Shown piece after piece: positions 11,000 through 63,182 of a stretch of 64,000 nt of DNA (position 1 is its first letter; each line of letters begins with the position of its first letter). The notes beneath the pieces are model-generated. The model did not search any database. It was not told the origin of the DNA and was given only the letters and a program-made list of their open reading frames with translations. This DNA comes from Owenia fusiformis. Its lineage: Eukaryota; Annelida; Polychaeta; Sabellida; Oweniidae. A program made the translations under genes and the position numbers. The stretch is taken from the NCBI GenBank assembly GCA_903813345.2, contig CAIIXF020000007.1, forward strand, positions 21,999,564-22,063,563, read 5' to 3'.

Positions 11000-11985
11000 T
11001 CATAATGAAAACAAACAAAGAGTGAAACCATGTTTTGTGTTGACTACTTCACAAGAACAATCATTTAAGGACTAGACGTAGGGCTATATGATATTTATAA
11101 AATTATCATAAACATCTGAACGGTTCATCCAGTAAATGTCTGACTGTATTTGAGACGACGATTTAGATATCATAGTAACCCGGACAGAATTGTTCAAGGG
11201 TCACTTTTTCTTTAATAACTTTTTTAATTTTCAGTATTATCAAAATCTGATTACATATTTAAAAACTTGAGTAGAATTCTGACATACAATATAAGAATAT
11301 TTAAAGAAGGTCTCTCAATTTATTGATATTATAGTTGTTCATAGTACGAGTGACGCAAATACATAATTCACCATTTTGTCTCATATTTGTTCATCAAAAA
11401 TGGAGGCATGTTTTGTGGATTTGAATGTTCAGTTGGAAGTGACCCTTCAACAATTCTGCCCAGTAGCCGCAAGCTGGTAGTTACATTTGTGAATACAAGT
11501 TTAGAAACTATTCAAACATCATTTGTAAACTATATCATTAGATACCAGTGTATTTCAATAAACCCTTTTCAGTTTTATAAAATTATGATGGTCTCAGGTA
11601 CAATGTTTATGTGCATGTATATTAGATGAAAGAATCAGAAATTTAAGATGGTGGTGATTACTTTGTATAGGTCGGATAGTAGGATATAAAGATTTATCAT
11701 GATCAGTCATTACAGATTTTTCAGTACAGTTCAAGATAAAAATAAGTGCATCTTAATTTGAAATTGTCTCTTAAATACCATCATGATAAACCATGACATC
11801 TCATTTCTTCTCAGCCCTGAGATGATTTCAGGTGAAACAGAAAGATGCTATGAGTATCAGAATGCTTAAATACTCTAAAAAAGCTTAGTCTACAAAAACC
11901 CTAGTGAGCACCCTGACTTGCATTCATATCACATCTGAGGCCAAAAACTAGGGGTAAGCACTCTGGCGGTACACATGTACACGCT
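11000..11985. other. Intergenic, convergent 3' ends
   Basis: AT-rich sequence between the 3' end of the secreted-protein gene (+) and that of DHFR (-). No coding segment recognised. Confidence 0.5.
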
Positions 11986-11990
11986 TTTCA

Positions 11991-11996
11991 TTTATT
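11991..11996 (-). terminator. Candidate poly(A) signal for DHFR
   Basis: TTTATT on the + strand, AATAAA in gene sense, 345 bp beyond the DHFR stop. Confidence 0.4.
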
Positions 11997-12340
11997 TACT
12001 AGTCATTTTTTATACCAAACTTATATGCACCAAAATGAAAGAATGACCAATTCTTTCAAATCCTTCTTTTGCACATCTTCGTTCACTCGGCTCCCGTCAC
12101 AGTGAAGACAGACCGTGCGATGATGTCTTTTGCTAGAATTCTTTAAAAAGTCAACCATGTTTAAATTCTCTTGGACTATGCACTGGATTGTACTAGTCTA
12201 CATCAGTGGTAGAATAAAATGTATGCATGTGAAACTAAAGTTTACAAAAACCTCCCTAAGGTTCATCTTGCATCATGGTTTAAGGTCCAGACCCATTTTA
12301 TGGCGATGGCTCAAGCTCCATATATCTAATATGGTCATGA

Positions 12341-25517
<13,177 letters not shown>

Positions 25518-26022
25518 TTGAGAAGTTTTGTTATCAGGAGTTTCAGTGTTTTGTCAAAATTTCCCGGTAAATAAATGCGCATGTGTAGTACACTAGACTT
25601 CCGAACGATCTACTTTTATGATCTTCATAATAATTCCGAACGTGTCGTGGTTTTCTTTGTGTGCTTGTCTGTCTCTCTTTTACCTCGTATTGGTCATGCG
25701 ATTATTATATCTTTAATACGACTTTTCTAATATTCTTCAGTCCTTTATCTGAGATAATGTTTAATCTTATAACTATTTTATAAAAATTGTGGATGGTTTA
25801 GCGGTAGAGTCTATCCCGGGAGTCTATCCTAAAATAGTAGAATCCCGGGAGTAGAATTCTCAATGTGTTATTGCACTAATTTTTCCCAAATAAATTGTAC
25901 AAATCTACATTTCAAAATTAATATATGGTGTGGAGAACCATGGATTTCTAATCATTTGATCTAGAAAGCAGAAGTGCATTGAATATTATATTGATCGATC
26001 CCCAAATTGGGAATCCCCGTCG

Positions 26023-26030
26023 TGACGTCA
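26023..26030. promoter_or_regulatory. Cyclic-AMP response element consensus
   Basis: The palindrome TGACGTCA, 57 bp before the GAMT start codon. Confidence 0.55.
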
Positions 26031-26039
26031 TCTGAAGTA

Positions 26040-26054
26040 TTTTGCGCGGGAAAA
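26040..26054. promoter_or_regulatory. E2F-type site
   Basis: TTTTGCGCGGGAAAA contains overlapping opposed E2F half-sites, as known from vertebrate DHFR promoters. Here it sits 33 bp from the GAMT ATG and over 500 bp from the DHFR ATG. Confidence 0.5.
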
Positions 26055-26086
26055 GATAGGAGTTGGAAAATATTCAACGAGGCACC

Positions 26087-30100
<4,014 letters not shown>

Positions 30101-31310
30101 ACACCTTGGGCTAGGCAACTCTTGGATATAGACAGACTAAATGAGATGAAGTAACAAGACAGAGACTATACTAGATACTGTATTTCAGAGAAGGGGTTGT
30201 GGGCTGTGGCTTACCATGATGAGCTAGTCCTGAATTTAGATAGTCAATACCATACCTGATTAGAGTCATAGTAATTTCACCAGCCCTTTGATTTCCACCC
30301 CAAGACTTTGTTAAAAGATGTTTCAATACTGGATTCTAAATTGTAATCACCATTTTTAACAAAATGATTATTAATGATATTGATATTTGATTTTAACAAC
30401 ACGTGATTTTAACAACATTATGTGTATTAGTATTAACAACAATATTATTGGATTATTTATCAGGTAAAATGTATTTCACTATGGTGCAATCTACAATGTT
30501 ACTTGTTGATGGAGTGTAGGATGGCCCAAAAGTAGGTCTGTAGGTCTACAGAAAGAGATTGTTCAATAACTGTAAACCTACTTTTGGGCTGGATTTTGGT
30601 AAAGATTTGATGCAAATAGGTGAAGGGCCAATGTGGCAACACGGTAAGAAATTCTATGGGTCGGTCATTCATGTAAAAACATTTTAGTAAGGCCTCGGAT
30701 ACAGTTCTTACTGTAGCCTAGTATATTGTATATAAGTTCTTATCAGTATTAAAACTGTGAACTTCAAGTTTTATAACCTGAGTAATCTATTCCCATCTAT
30801 CATCAAAGAGGGTGGCGGACCAATTGAACTCCTCTTTTAGACATGTTAGACCACATACAATCCAAGATGAAGGGCTTGTTACATTATATTATTACTGAGA
30901 ACCCCCCTGGCACTATATAACTGCAAAATTTGGGGTACATAGGTTGGAAAATAAAAAAGTTATAGTGTCTTGAAAAAAAGTGGCGTTTTTTTTTGGCCCA
31001 CCCTGTACATATTAAACATTAATGTTGATTTTGTCATTATGAAAGCTTACATGTATTGGTAACGTTATTGCTTGTATGTCTTATCATGAATATTGGTATA
31101 CATGACATAATTTTATCATGTTGACCTTTACTAACTGATTAGAATGCAGTCTAATGCACAGTTCTCAATAGGGCCCCATTAATAATTATCATAGGGACTT
31201 TTGAAATGATAACTCCTGGTGGTAAGCTGTGACTTCAGACTTCAAGACCAGTGCTTCTGAATCAATATACACACAGGAGTAAATCATTAGGCTACCCCAT
31301 CTTCATTTTA
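30101..31310. other. GAMT 3' flank and intergenic DNA
   Basis: Contains an inverted repeat around CCCAAAAGTAGGT (30527-30592) and a mariner-like end GCCCACCCTGTA near 30998. AATAAA at 30950 is a possible but distant poly(A) signal. No coding segment recognised. Confidence 0.45.
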
Positions 31311-31317
31311 TTTTATT

Positions 31318-31436
31318 TATTGAAATGGGACCTGTCATTCATTGCAATGGGAACTGTCATTTATTGCAAAGGGACCTGTCATTCACTGCTATGGGACCTG
31401 TCATTTATTGCAATGGGACCTGTCATAACTGATTAG
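31318..31436 (+). repeat. 22-bp minisatellite, five copies
   Basis: Unit ACCTGTCATTTATTGCAATGGG with variants. The same unit in the same orientation forms a longer array at 38488-38816. Confidence 0.9.
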
Positions 31437-31649
31437 TGCATAAAACATAGAGGTTTGAGGACTTACCCTCCATGATTGTATTATGAATTAATTTTTATTA
31501 AACATATAGATGAATAAAATCATTATAGATATGAAGCTTAATAACTGTTAAATCTTTATTGGGTTCACCATGTAGGCTATAATTTAGGCCAAAAAATGTT
31601 TGGTTTGTTTTTACTGAGCTGGAGGCAAAATCTTCAGGAAAAGATGTCT

Positions 31650-32130
31650 GGTTTTTGTGTCACCACCAAGAAGTGGTAACATATTGTTATGGTCTCCATA
31701 ACGGTGGTTGGCATCTGTAACAAATTCTTAAAACCTCTAATAACTTAACAAAAACTGTTTAGATTGACTTCAGTTTTGTTCAAAATCATCTACAAGTTTT
31801 CAGAAGATCAAATCTGACTTTATGATAAGATTTGACCTTCAGTGACCTTTTCAATGTCAAAAAAGGTCTTTTTACAACTTGCTTCAAAATCATCTACAAG
31901 GTAACAGACGTTCAAATATGACGTTAGATTTGAGATTATTACACATTGACTTTAATTAGCTCTAGAGCTTTGAAATCTAAAAAATCTGGGAAATGAGGGG
32001 GGCACCTTCCAACGCCAATTGGATTTGAACTTTTTAGAACTTGTAGATGATTTTGAAAAAGAAATTGGTCGATTTGAAGCAAGTTGAAAAAAGACCTCTT
32101 TGACCGTAATTTTGTTGGCAAATTTTAGCT
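31650..32130 (-). repeat. Second copy of the AAGGTCATTGAAGG repeat family
   Basis: Reverse-oriented relative of 9186-9735. The conserved end lies at 31655-31740, and the GACCTTCAGTGACC and AACTTGCTTCAAAATCATCTAC segments follow. Confidence 0.7.
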
Positions 32131-32139
32131 TTGAAAGCT

Positions 32140-33215
32140 GTATTCTTATTCTATACACAAGAAAATTGCATATTGTGTCAACGAAATGGTAAAGAAAAAG
32201 AAATCTGACTCAATTCGTGTATTTCCTGGGAAAAAATCAAAGTATTTCTGTGCTTTAACAAACATCTAGTTGAATGACTGTCATTTTCTTAGAATTGGAT
32301 GTTCCCCAATATACTTGGAATCTGATGAGCTTGTTTCGATATAAGGACACACTGTAAAACGATCACAGGCTACCGAGTAAAACCACACCTACCTCTCTCT
32401 GTATCAAAAATGGAAGTCTGGGTCCAGTATTTCCAGTTGTACCAGATGAAAATACTGGACGCGTTTCTAATTTTCTATCCCCTGCTACAGTTTTCAAAAA
32501 TTCAAATCTGACTTAGATTGAACTAATAATATTGTGAGCAACTAGGTGGTGCCATTTTGTCATGTTAATGCCTTGTTAATATAGAGGCAAATGTTATTTC
32601 ATTTCTATATAATATAACTAACAAGCCTATCCTTTACAATTTTGCAAATGTAACATTGATATATATATAATTTTTATTCATTTTATTTACACTGCACTAT
32701 TTACATTTTTACAACATCTTTAACTTTACATTATGTACATGTATATTGTAAATCATATTTAGCACACATGTCTTATCATTTTATGTAGACTGTGTTTAAT
32801 ACTGGTTTTGACAGCCAAAGTATATTTCAAATCTCACTAAATGAAAAATGATTTGAATTCATAGATGGTTTTATCCTAATATTTTGTTTCAACTTGTAAT
32901 CACCATCTGATAATGTAATAAGCTAATCCACAGTAAACCTGTATTATGTGTAATAGCTATGGAACCTGCCAGAGGTGTTTTATTTAACAAGTGTTTGTAA
33001 AAAGTCCGAGAACAGTTTCTAAAGACTTTTTTAGTTACACAGCTCTTTCTTAAGTATTGCATGATATTAAGGCCTTGGATAGAGTATTGAAATTTCAAAA
33101 TAATGAGGATTTAAGTTCCTTAATCCTTGCAAGGACTGTTCAACAGAAGTACTCTAGTACTGTAGAAGTAGGTAGACTGGATGATAGATGGACGGATGTA
33201 AATGTTGGCTTCTGA
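32140..33215. other. Intergenic, 3' flank of the LRRC71-like gene
   Basis: AT-rich. No coding segment recognised. Several TTTATT motifs could serve as poly(A) signals for the minus-strand gene; none can be chosen. Confidence 0.45.
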
Positions 33216-33219
33216 ATTC

Positions 33220-55341
<22,122 letters not shown>

Positions 55342-56460
55342 GCTGGCTACCTCAATCTCAATCAAATGATGTGGCAATGAAGAGATATCAATGAAGCTGT
55401 GCTCTCTGGTTCAATGTTTACTGTCTAAAAATGACGTATTTAGGCCTATATAGATATTCAGGTCCAAATAGATATTTAGACAGATCAGTTCAAAGACTCG
55501 GTCCTTAATAGATGCATTAACCTTCTAGTCTGAGAAGCATCAAAATTATATAAGATGTCTGTCTCCTCCAACAATGTTTAACGTGCCTATTGTGAGGGCT
55601 ATCGAAGAACGCTCTTGTGAAAGTACAATTTTATTAGAGTCCTCACTCAACTTTTGCCTGATGCGAGTATTGTCACAATGGAATTCTGAAATAACACAAT
55701 AAGGTCACAGCAAAATTCCACAACTCCTAGGATGAGACCAAATTGTGTTGATCTCAAACATTACTTTAATTTCTATATATTGAATGAAATATCTGATATT
55801 GTACCAACTGTACCCAAATAGAGATTGGACTTAATCTCTATCTAGGCTAAATGATATTCTATTTCCAATCTATTTTTTTCATTTTAATGACTAAAAGCAT
55901 ACGTAAACAATTGTCCTCTGTATTGATTCTATTTCTCCTCTGCACAATTCAGAACCATACTCCCAAATTGTTGTTTTGGTGTTGACAAGCGTAATGATGC
56001 TGGAATGATGGAGATCTATATAATTTTAATGAATCTCCTGGTATTACACAATGGAAACATTCATATTGACAGCTTTACATCGATTGAAAGTACTTAAAAA
56101 GCCTTGTTATTACAAGAATAAACAGGAAAATCAATGACAACATACACAATTTATATTCCAGTTGTATAGATTACTAATTGGGGTGATATATACTTGAAAA
56201 GAATATTGAATTCGACTGACCTGTGTGGAATCAAGTTGCGATATACAAGTTTCCATTGTTGGGGAGTCTATTGCAATACAGTACAAGGCCTTAAAAATCA
56301 TAGGGTATAATAGTGCGAGAATGTGTAATTTGTGATTTCTTGCCACTTATTATCTATGGGAAATCATTATTTCCAATTCCCTAGATATAACATAACTAAC
56401 CCCCTTCTCCCCAAAATGAGTAAAATGTTTAAATATAGTTTAGTATATATAGGAAATTCA
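55342..56460. other. Upstream flank of the LRRC71-like gene
   Basis: No coding segment or clear promoter motif recognised. Confidence 0.4.
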
Positions 56461-56464
56461 GGTA

Positions 56465-56604
56465 CAGTAAATAAAGCCTATAAAAGTAAAACACATATGA
56501 TACCCCTAAAAGTGTTCCACTTACGCAGATGTTCCACTTATAGAGGTGTTCCACTTGTAGAAGTGTTCCACTTATAGAGGTGTTCCACTTTACAGGTTTT
56601 ACTG
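56465..56604. mobile_element. 140-bp pogo/Tigger-type miniature element
   Basis: Ends CAGTAAA and CAGGTTTTACTG, flanked by TA (56463-56464 and 56605-56606). The body is repeated GTGTTCCACTTATAGAG units. A relative lies at 62779-62989. Confidence 0.75.
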
Positions 56605-56609
56605 TACTG

Positions 56610-59600
56610 ACAGTCTACAATCCATTAGTAAAGCTATTAAAATACTGAGGATATAATCATTCACATTAAGTTATTTACTTTTACTGAGAGTGAATCTCAC
56701 TATTTTTGTCTTTTATTGATTCCTTAACAAAGTAAACACTCCTTTTTTCTTCTAACCTGATAATCTGCACATAATCAATGTACAAATCTGCTAGAATGGG
56801 TTAGCCTACTACTGTGACACCAGCACCTTATATTATTAATGACTGAAAAATTAATATATCCAATACCTGTGTTGACTGCAATATTTTATAATTTCAAGTC
56901 ATTCTTTACTGTATTTGATACATCCAATAGCTTATTCAAATGTTTCTCTTGAGGCCTTTATGGGTTTATATGGTTTGTTGGTGTTGTTTTCTTTATCCTT
57001 TGTTTTTTGTATTATATCTCATCAATGGTTACATAGAAATCATTATTTTTAAAATGGATTGTTATATGTAATTTTTTAATGTCTCAAATTTTCAAATTCC
57101 CCAAAATATTCCTCAAATGTACAACATACTCCTGATATAAACATCTTTAATAACTGAATGATTGGCTTGACTAGTGGAATTTTGACTTTTGTGGTTTCCT
57201 CTTTTATACACAAGGGTTAGGCATGAAATGCACTGTACAAAGATTTCAATTGTCAAAATTTCTGAAATAAGCTGAATTTTGTTGTTCATCAATTATGTCT
57301 TCATATGTAGTTTCATTAATTGTTTCAGCATGGTTTCTACCTAGGATTAACCTAATCCCAACTTTAAATTTTCTATCATTTGAAATAATCCAATTACTTA
57401 CCTAGAATCTGCCTCCAATATTTCTCTCTGTGTACATTAGTTATCAGATAACTTTAACAGAAAGTATTTATCCCATAACATCTTCTCTATTCTCTTATAT
57501 CGCATCATAAGATACAATTGAAAATCCACTTCATGTATAATGGGAATAATCAACACTCAACGAAACTTGACTATGTGCTTGAAATGAAGCATTTATACTG
57601 TTTGTTTTCCTAATCCTGACACATATTAGTTTCACATTTGTGTATTCTGCATAATCTATGGAAGAATGGTCAATATTTCCTCATCTTTGGAGAGTGTGAT
57701 ATACAATATAGATGTGTTTATTCCACGAGGTGGCGTTCTAAATACCTATATATAAACTTAATACTAGTGAAACGATTGTTTCAAACGTTACACTTGAAAG
57801 AAAGAGCGACATACATAGTACATAGAACAGCTTGGCTGTGCTTAACAGATACAGTAAATGAAAAAATCACTCTTGAGTTTTGGGAAAAAATGCAATGTTT
57901 AGATTTCATGGGAAATATTTTCCGAGGGTATTCTATACATTGGAAAGAATGCACATTTGTGTTATTGACTCTCCTTGTAAAATAGTCTTGGAAACAGGAA
58001 GTTTTACAGGAAACTGGTAGGTATTTGCTCAGTTTGAACATAAGCCTTGAACCTGAATGTCAAAGAAATGCCAAATAATAACCGAGGATGATGTTTCACA
58101 AAATCTACCTGTGTCCATGCTCAATCGTGTAAAAAAAACTTGTTGACAAAAAGAGGATTTATCATGAACCAAATCTAAAATGGTGGATAAGAGAAAAATG
58201 AGACATACACTGTAACTGTCTCAGCAAATTCTGGATTCTGGTAGGTAAGACCATCCCCTCTCCAAGATTCAATGGTAGCCCCCTCTTATTTGGCAGTTTG
58301 GTCACCATGGTGAGATTACTGTCAAAGATATAATGTATTTAACAATAATATTTTCCTAGAATTTTGAAATTCACACAATGTAAACAGGGGAATAGTAGTA
58401 AAGACTATTATATTTAGCGAAACAGAATTTTTCCCTCCTTATATTGGAGTTCATTTTGCCCAGGACACTCAAATAAACTACAATTCAATGAAAACATACT
58501 TTACAAAATAATTCAAAGACACTTACAGTAATTCATTTCAATGCATATACCAGATATGTTTCAATCAATTTTTCAGGGAAGGGCTCAAAGTTGGCAAGCC
58601 CTCAACCCCTCCTCTGGCTGTAGACCTGAGTAGTTACAGAAGACAGTATGTACACTTGTATATTTGACACAAAATCATACAATTATTTTATCCAATTAAG
58701 ACAATTATTTATTGCTGTAAATAAAACATTTTACAACTTTTAATTATCAATTAATAATTATCATGCCTCTTTAATTGGATACCATTTCTACAACCTGAAC
58801 ATATTCCCCATAGAGGATTGGCTCATCTTTTATTTTTACCATAGAAATGAACAAAAATGATATCATCTATTTTTTATGTGATTTTACATTTCTCATGTTG
58901 GCCTCATTTTCACAAAATCAGCATAATTTTAAATGATCAATTATGCCCTTTACTTGCCACATTTAAATTGTATTGGAATGACCACAAGACAAAGTGAACA
59001 TTTTTATTGATGATAATTAGAGTTATTAACCTCTTGAATCCCAGGCTTTAAAATCGGTTGAAACCAGAGAATATTTCATTTTTGCAACCTTTTAACACTT
59101 TACTCCATACTTATACAACTTTAGATGCTCAAATTAGTAAAATTAGATGGCATAGATCATTTCTACACAAAACATTTTTTTGTGTAAATTAGATGAAAAG
59201 TGTTCAAATAAGAGCAATTTTACTGAAAATCTTTGTGACGAGAAATCTCGTCACTCCAGGTAGTCAAGAGGTTCTACAAAATTTGAACCTAAAATGGATT
59301 TCTGTAGCATGAATATATCAAAAGTTAATCATGGGAGCCAACCCTCATTATATATATATATATATCCCTTAACGTACATCCTTCATTTACCTATAATTAT
59401 ATGGTGATATTTGTTGTAAAACAACAATAAAACAATGTCTTTAACATATTATTATATAGTACATACATTTATATACAAATGAAATTCTTGCATATACTTT
59501 TTAGTCAGTTGATTCTGATTTTTTCTTTATTACGAAAATATATTTCATGCATCAACATTATATTCACATTGATTCACGATTGGATAGTGCCCCAAACATA

Positions 59601-60285
59601 AGTTTGTAGCAGACTCTTAAATGTTAGTGCTTTCTCAAATTATGTTTGGGATACTACAGAAATTTTCATTAAAATCTTGAAAAAGTTACAATGCTGACAC
59701 TTGCACTCATAAATGATAAAAATTGCAGTACAAGATTAAATCAAAAAAAAAAAAAAGTTAAATCATGGACCATTGGATCTTGAGGGACAAGTTCACCCTC
59801 AATCTAGAGACAAATCTCCCGGGATCTAACCAAAATACAAACAAAATATTTTATAGTGACCCGAGCCCAAGATTTTTTCTTTTCCGGCTGAAATGATTAG
59901 ATCCCCGAGAGCCAAGGGTCTTCCCCAAAGAATATAACTGCATACGATACATATATATTTTCAGAAATGTCACTTTCACTTTTCGTCTGTTAACTTTTTC
60001 AACCCGTTTACACGAAATTATTCACAAAATAGTTGGGTTAACACAACCCTGCCAAAACATGGAATGTTTTTAATGTATTCTCCAAATACAGCAATATGTC
60101 AAATTAAGCCCAAAACTGCATACTGCAACACAACAGCAAGATGATTGAAATCTTACTTTAAGTAAATATTGTCTTGAAAGTTTATAGTTTCAAACTACTT
60201 TCAAAGCATAATATTGGGGTAGATCAACATGAAATTCACAAATATGAGATAATATTTAACTAGCTATGACATATTTAAAAAAACA
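56610..60285. other. AT-rich DNA without recognised genes
   Basis: Contains a short TA run at 59351-59366 and a small hairpin with CCCCAAACATAA near 59590-59650. Isolated donor or acceptor motifs on the minus strand (57410, 58510) could not be joined into an open frame. Confidence 0.45.
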
Positions 60286-60290
60286 TTTAC

Positions 60291-60450
60291 CAGAATGAGA
60301 CTCTGGGGGCCAAATGAGCTCTCCCCTCTGAGAAATTAAGAGTCCCTTCATGATGAAATCTGGCTTCTGGCTTATGTATTTCATTGATATGTACTCAAAT
60401 GGTGATATAAGCAACTCTTCTGGCTCTTTTTGGCTCATTGAATCGGTCAT
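60291..60450 (-). CDS. Orphan first-exon candidate, unknown protein
   Basis: ATG at 60448-60450, 53 open codons plus one base, then a GTAAAT donor. The N-terminus reads MTDSMSQKEPEELLISPFEY and ends in LIWPPESHS. Composition is ordinary for coding DNA, and the phase is 1. No downstream exon was found in the window and no family was recognised. It may be the start of a minus-strand gene whose later exons are small, or a chance ORF. Confidence 0.35.
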
Positions 60451-60783
60451 TTACTGTGCTTGATGTAAATCAAATCAAACTACTTTTGCGTAAATGTAAT
60501 AGTCTACATAACATCTTTTTCTTAGAAAATCATCAAGTATTTTACATCCTATGCAAGATATAATATTACTAATCATTTTTTAATTTACATAAGCCTTGAA
60601 CATGTAGTTTAAAGCTCTTGGAGCTCAAGTATCATACATAAATAATCTTTTAGCTGACAGTCAGTATAAAGCCAATGTACCCATAGTATTTACTTTTTAA
60701 CAGAAGGAGGATATGACTGCAATTTATGGCATCACAAATGGAGTCCAGAAGTAGATTTGAATCATTACATGTATATACCTGGC

Positions 60784-60882
60784 TAGCCTTGCCCAAGTCG
60801 GTCTCTTTACTTCTCTTGATTTCTATTATGGTAATAATTCAAGATCAGGATAAGTAAAAAAATACCGACTTGGGCAAGGCTA
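60784..60882. mobile_element. 99-bp Mutator-like miniature element
   Basis: Perfect 19-bp inverted termini TAGCCTTGCCCAAGTCGGT, flanked by the 9-bp direct repeat ATACCTGGC (60775-60783 and 60883-60891). A 9-bp duplication is the Mutator-superfamily hallmark. Confidence 0.85.
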
Positions 60883-61274
60883 ATACCTGGCGTGATTTAA
60901 AAATTTGTCACACCCAGTTTATTTGACATAGACAGACAATTGTGGGCATTAAGCATGAGAGTGAGAAAAATGGAAAATCAACCAAATATTGCTAGCCACA
61001 TACAACTCTAATTGAATAAAACAATTTCACTTGTGAAAGATGCACAGGTATTCATCACAAAACTATATTGTATATAATTTTCAATATACATGCATAATCA
61101 CATGATGTTTAGCATACAGTTAGCTCTTCAAGCTGAGGTGTATGGTACATATTCTTATGAACTGTACACATTATATAATGTATAATGGGCATTTCCTGCA
61201 TACAAGCTACAAGAAATGTAATATGAGTAAATATTTACAGTGCAGTATTATGTTGCAGTTTTCACAAAGAATAC

Positions 61275-61775
61275 ATGCCTCAATGAATAGATATCACAAT
61301 GAATATATGCCTCAATGAATAGATATCACAATGAATATATGCCTCAATGAATAGATATCACAATGAATATAAGCCTCAATGAATACATATCACAATGAAT
61401 CTATGCCTCAATGAATATATATCACAATGAATATATGCCTCAATGAACAGATATCACAATGAATCTATGCCTCAATGAATAGATATCACAATGAATATAT
61501 GCCTCAATGAACAGATATCACAATGAATATATGCTTCAATGAATAGATATCACAATGAATATATGCCTCAATGAATAGATATCACAATGATTATATGCCT
61601 CAATGAACAGATATCACAATGAATCTATGCCTCAATGAATAAATATCACAATGAATATATGCCTCAATGAATAGATATCACAATGAATATATGCCTCAAT
61701 GAATAGATATCACAATGAATCTATGCCTCAATGAATAGATATCACAATGAATACCTCAATGATAACATGCCTCAA
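61275..61775. repeat. 32-bp minisatellite, about 15 copies
   Basis: Unit ATGCCTCAATGAATAGATAT followed by CACAATGAATAT, regular to about 61752, then degenerate to about 61820. Confidence 0.95.
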
Positions 61776-61829
61776 TGAACACATAGTTACATCAATGGAA
61801 AATACATGCCTCAATGAATATGAAATCCA

Positions 61830-62725
61830 ATGAGCTTTGTTTCTCAACAATTTCTTTAATACAATTGCTATTTTTAACTATTCAAAATAAAAGTTCTTAA
61901 TATTCACAAGGTATGTAATATGGGTGATATTTTCACTAGAAACCCGCAACACCCAGACGTAGAGTTCACTTATTTTTGTAGAATCTAAAACAGAAGACTA
62001 AGAAAACTAAGCTTTTGATTTGTAAATAATTTAGTCATAGTATTGCATAGGATGTGACCTGAATACCCGTATGATTTACCAGATTCATCTTTATCTAACA
62101 ATAGGAGAACATCTACATTTTCTGTCAAATGGAGATAGTAGACAGTGAATCAAACAATAAATAAACACTGGTCTACTGAACAATGTTCAATGAACACTTC
62201 TGTGGAGTTGATCTTCCATCTTTGTTCACTCGTCTCCTGTCTGAATGCAGTGAAGACCGAGCTTGTGAAGATGCATGATTTCAATGTGTTAGAGCTGGTT
62301 TGCTATTCAATTTTCATTTGACTATGTCTGAAATGCTTCCGAATCACCCAGATGATATGTAAAGAAAGACATACAAAATCTGACTTTTGAGTCTGTGATT
62401 TGTTTTAATTGTTTCTAGTCTTCATAAATTCAAAATTTGGTTCTAATCTAAAGCCAAGTTCAACATTTAACTTACATTTTTGTACAATTTTAGCTTTCTT
62501 AAAATAAATATGTAAAAACATTAAAATACACATCTAATTCAATTGTACACATCATGCATAAAAATATACTAAATGTGGAGTCCAGATTGTTTCTTCGTCA
62601 TCATAAATTAAACGCTTTGATAAAAAATTTTGATTTGCCAAAATAAAAATATGTAAAAAAATAGTACAGTTTTAGTCAAGTTAAACCATACACTTGAGGT
62701 GTTTGTTAAACACAATTTCCATAAA
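61830..62725. other. Intergenic DNA with one small hairpin repeat
   Basis: 62210-62275 belongs to a family with TTCACTCG and CAGTGAA arms that is also present at 12064-12130 and 38218-38270. Otherwise nothing recognised. Confidence 0.45.
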
Positions 62726-62729
62726 ATGT

Positions 62730-62735
62730 TTTATT
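62730..62735 (-). terminator. Candidate poly(A) signal of the GalNAc-transferase gene
   Basis: AATAAA in gene sense, about 310 bp past the stop codon at 63042. Confidence 0.4.
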
Positions 62736-62778
62736 AGTACACCCATTTGATTAGAGTTTTACCCAGGATGAATATGTT

Positions 62779-62989
62779 CAGTAAAACCTGTAAAAATGTT
62801 CAGGAAAACCCTTTAACATGTTCAGTAAAACCTGTAAAGTGGAACACCTCTGTAAGTAGTACACCTTATTACATTTCGAGGTCCTGCTTCTCATTCTTTA
62901 ATGTAAAATGAGCCTCTGTACATGGAACACCTCCAAGGTGGAACACTATTTTGAGGGACCAAAGCGTTCTATTAACACAGGTTTTACTG
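62779..62989. mobile_element. Pogo/Tigger-type miniature element, partly duplicated
   Basis: CAGTAAAACCTGT occurs at 62779 and 62823, and the inverted ACAGGTTTTACTG ends at 62989. The body has GTGGAACACCTC segments. It lies in the probable 3' UTR of the lectin-exon gene. Confidence 0.65.
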
Positions 62990-63041
62990 TTAATTGTGTG
63001 CTACTCCCATATACTACCCAACAAGTACTACAAATTGTACA

Positions 63042-63182
63042 TTACAATATCTCTAAAATGTGTTCTAATTCCCACTTCTGAGTGTCTTTTCCCGAACATT
63101 CTTTGATTTTTACTCCCTGACCGTTGCTAAGTCCTTCTGTGTCCAGGCATAAGCCACTTGCATGTTTTATAGTTTTACTGAT
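63042..63182 (-). CDS. Terminal lectin exon, polypeptide GalNAc-transferase-like
   Basis: After a strong acceptor (TTCTTATTGTAG) the frame is open for 46 codons to a TAA at 63042-63044. It encodes the last repeat of a ricin-type beta-trefoil lectin domain: IKHASGLCLD, then VKIKECSG and the QKW motif of the (QxW)3 fold. This arrangement at a C-terminus is typical of Golgi polypeptide N-acetylgalactosaminyltransferases, which start mucin-type O-glycosylation. The catalytic part would lie beyond the window. Another protein with a C-terminal trefoil lectin is possible. Confidence 0.65.
   Translation of the reverse strand: MSKTIKHASGLCLDTEGLSNGQGVKIKECSGKDTQKWELEHILEIL

Larger units (their letters stand above)
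25518..26086. promoter_or_regulatory. Shared DHFR/GAMT divergent promoter region
   Basis: Only 569 bp separate the two start codons, which point outward. The GAMT-proximal part holds a perfect CRE and an E2F-type site. ATGCGCATG near 25576 resembles an NRF1 half-site. Bidirectional use is inferred from spacing. Confidence 0.6.

Noticed and set aside
25795-25860. tRNA-like sequence with GGTTTAGCGGTAGAG
   Set aside because: The A-box-like part is followed by a small palindrome on TCCCGGGAGT, and no B box or acceptor stem is found.
58180-58320. Minus-strand frame MVTKLPNKRGLPLNLGEG as a second exon of the orphan gene at 60291
   Set aside because: Splice signals and phase could not be made to agree, and the sequence looks repeat-like.
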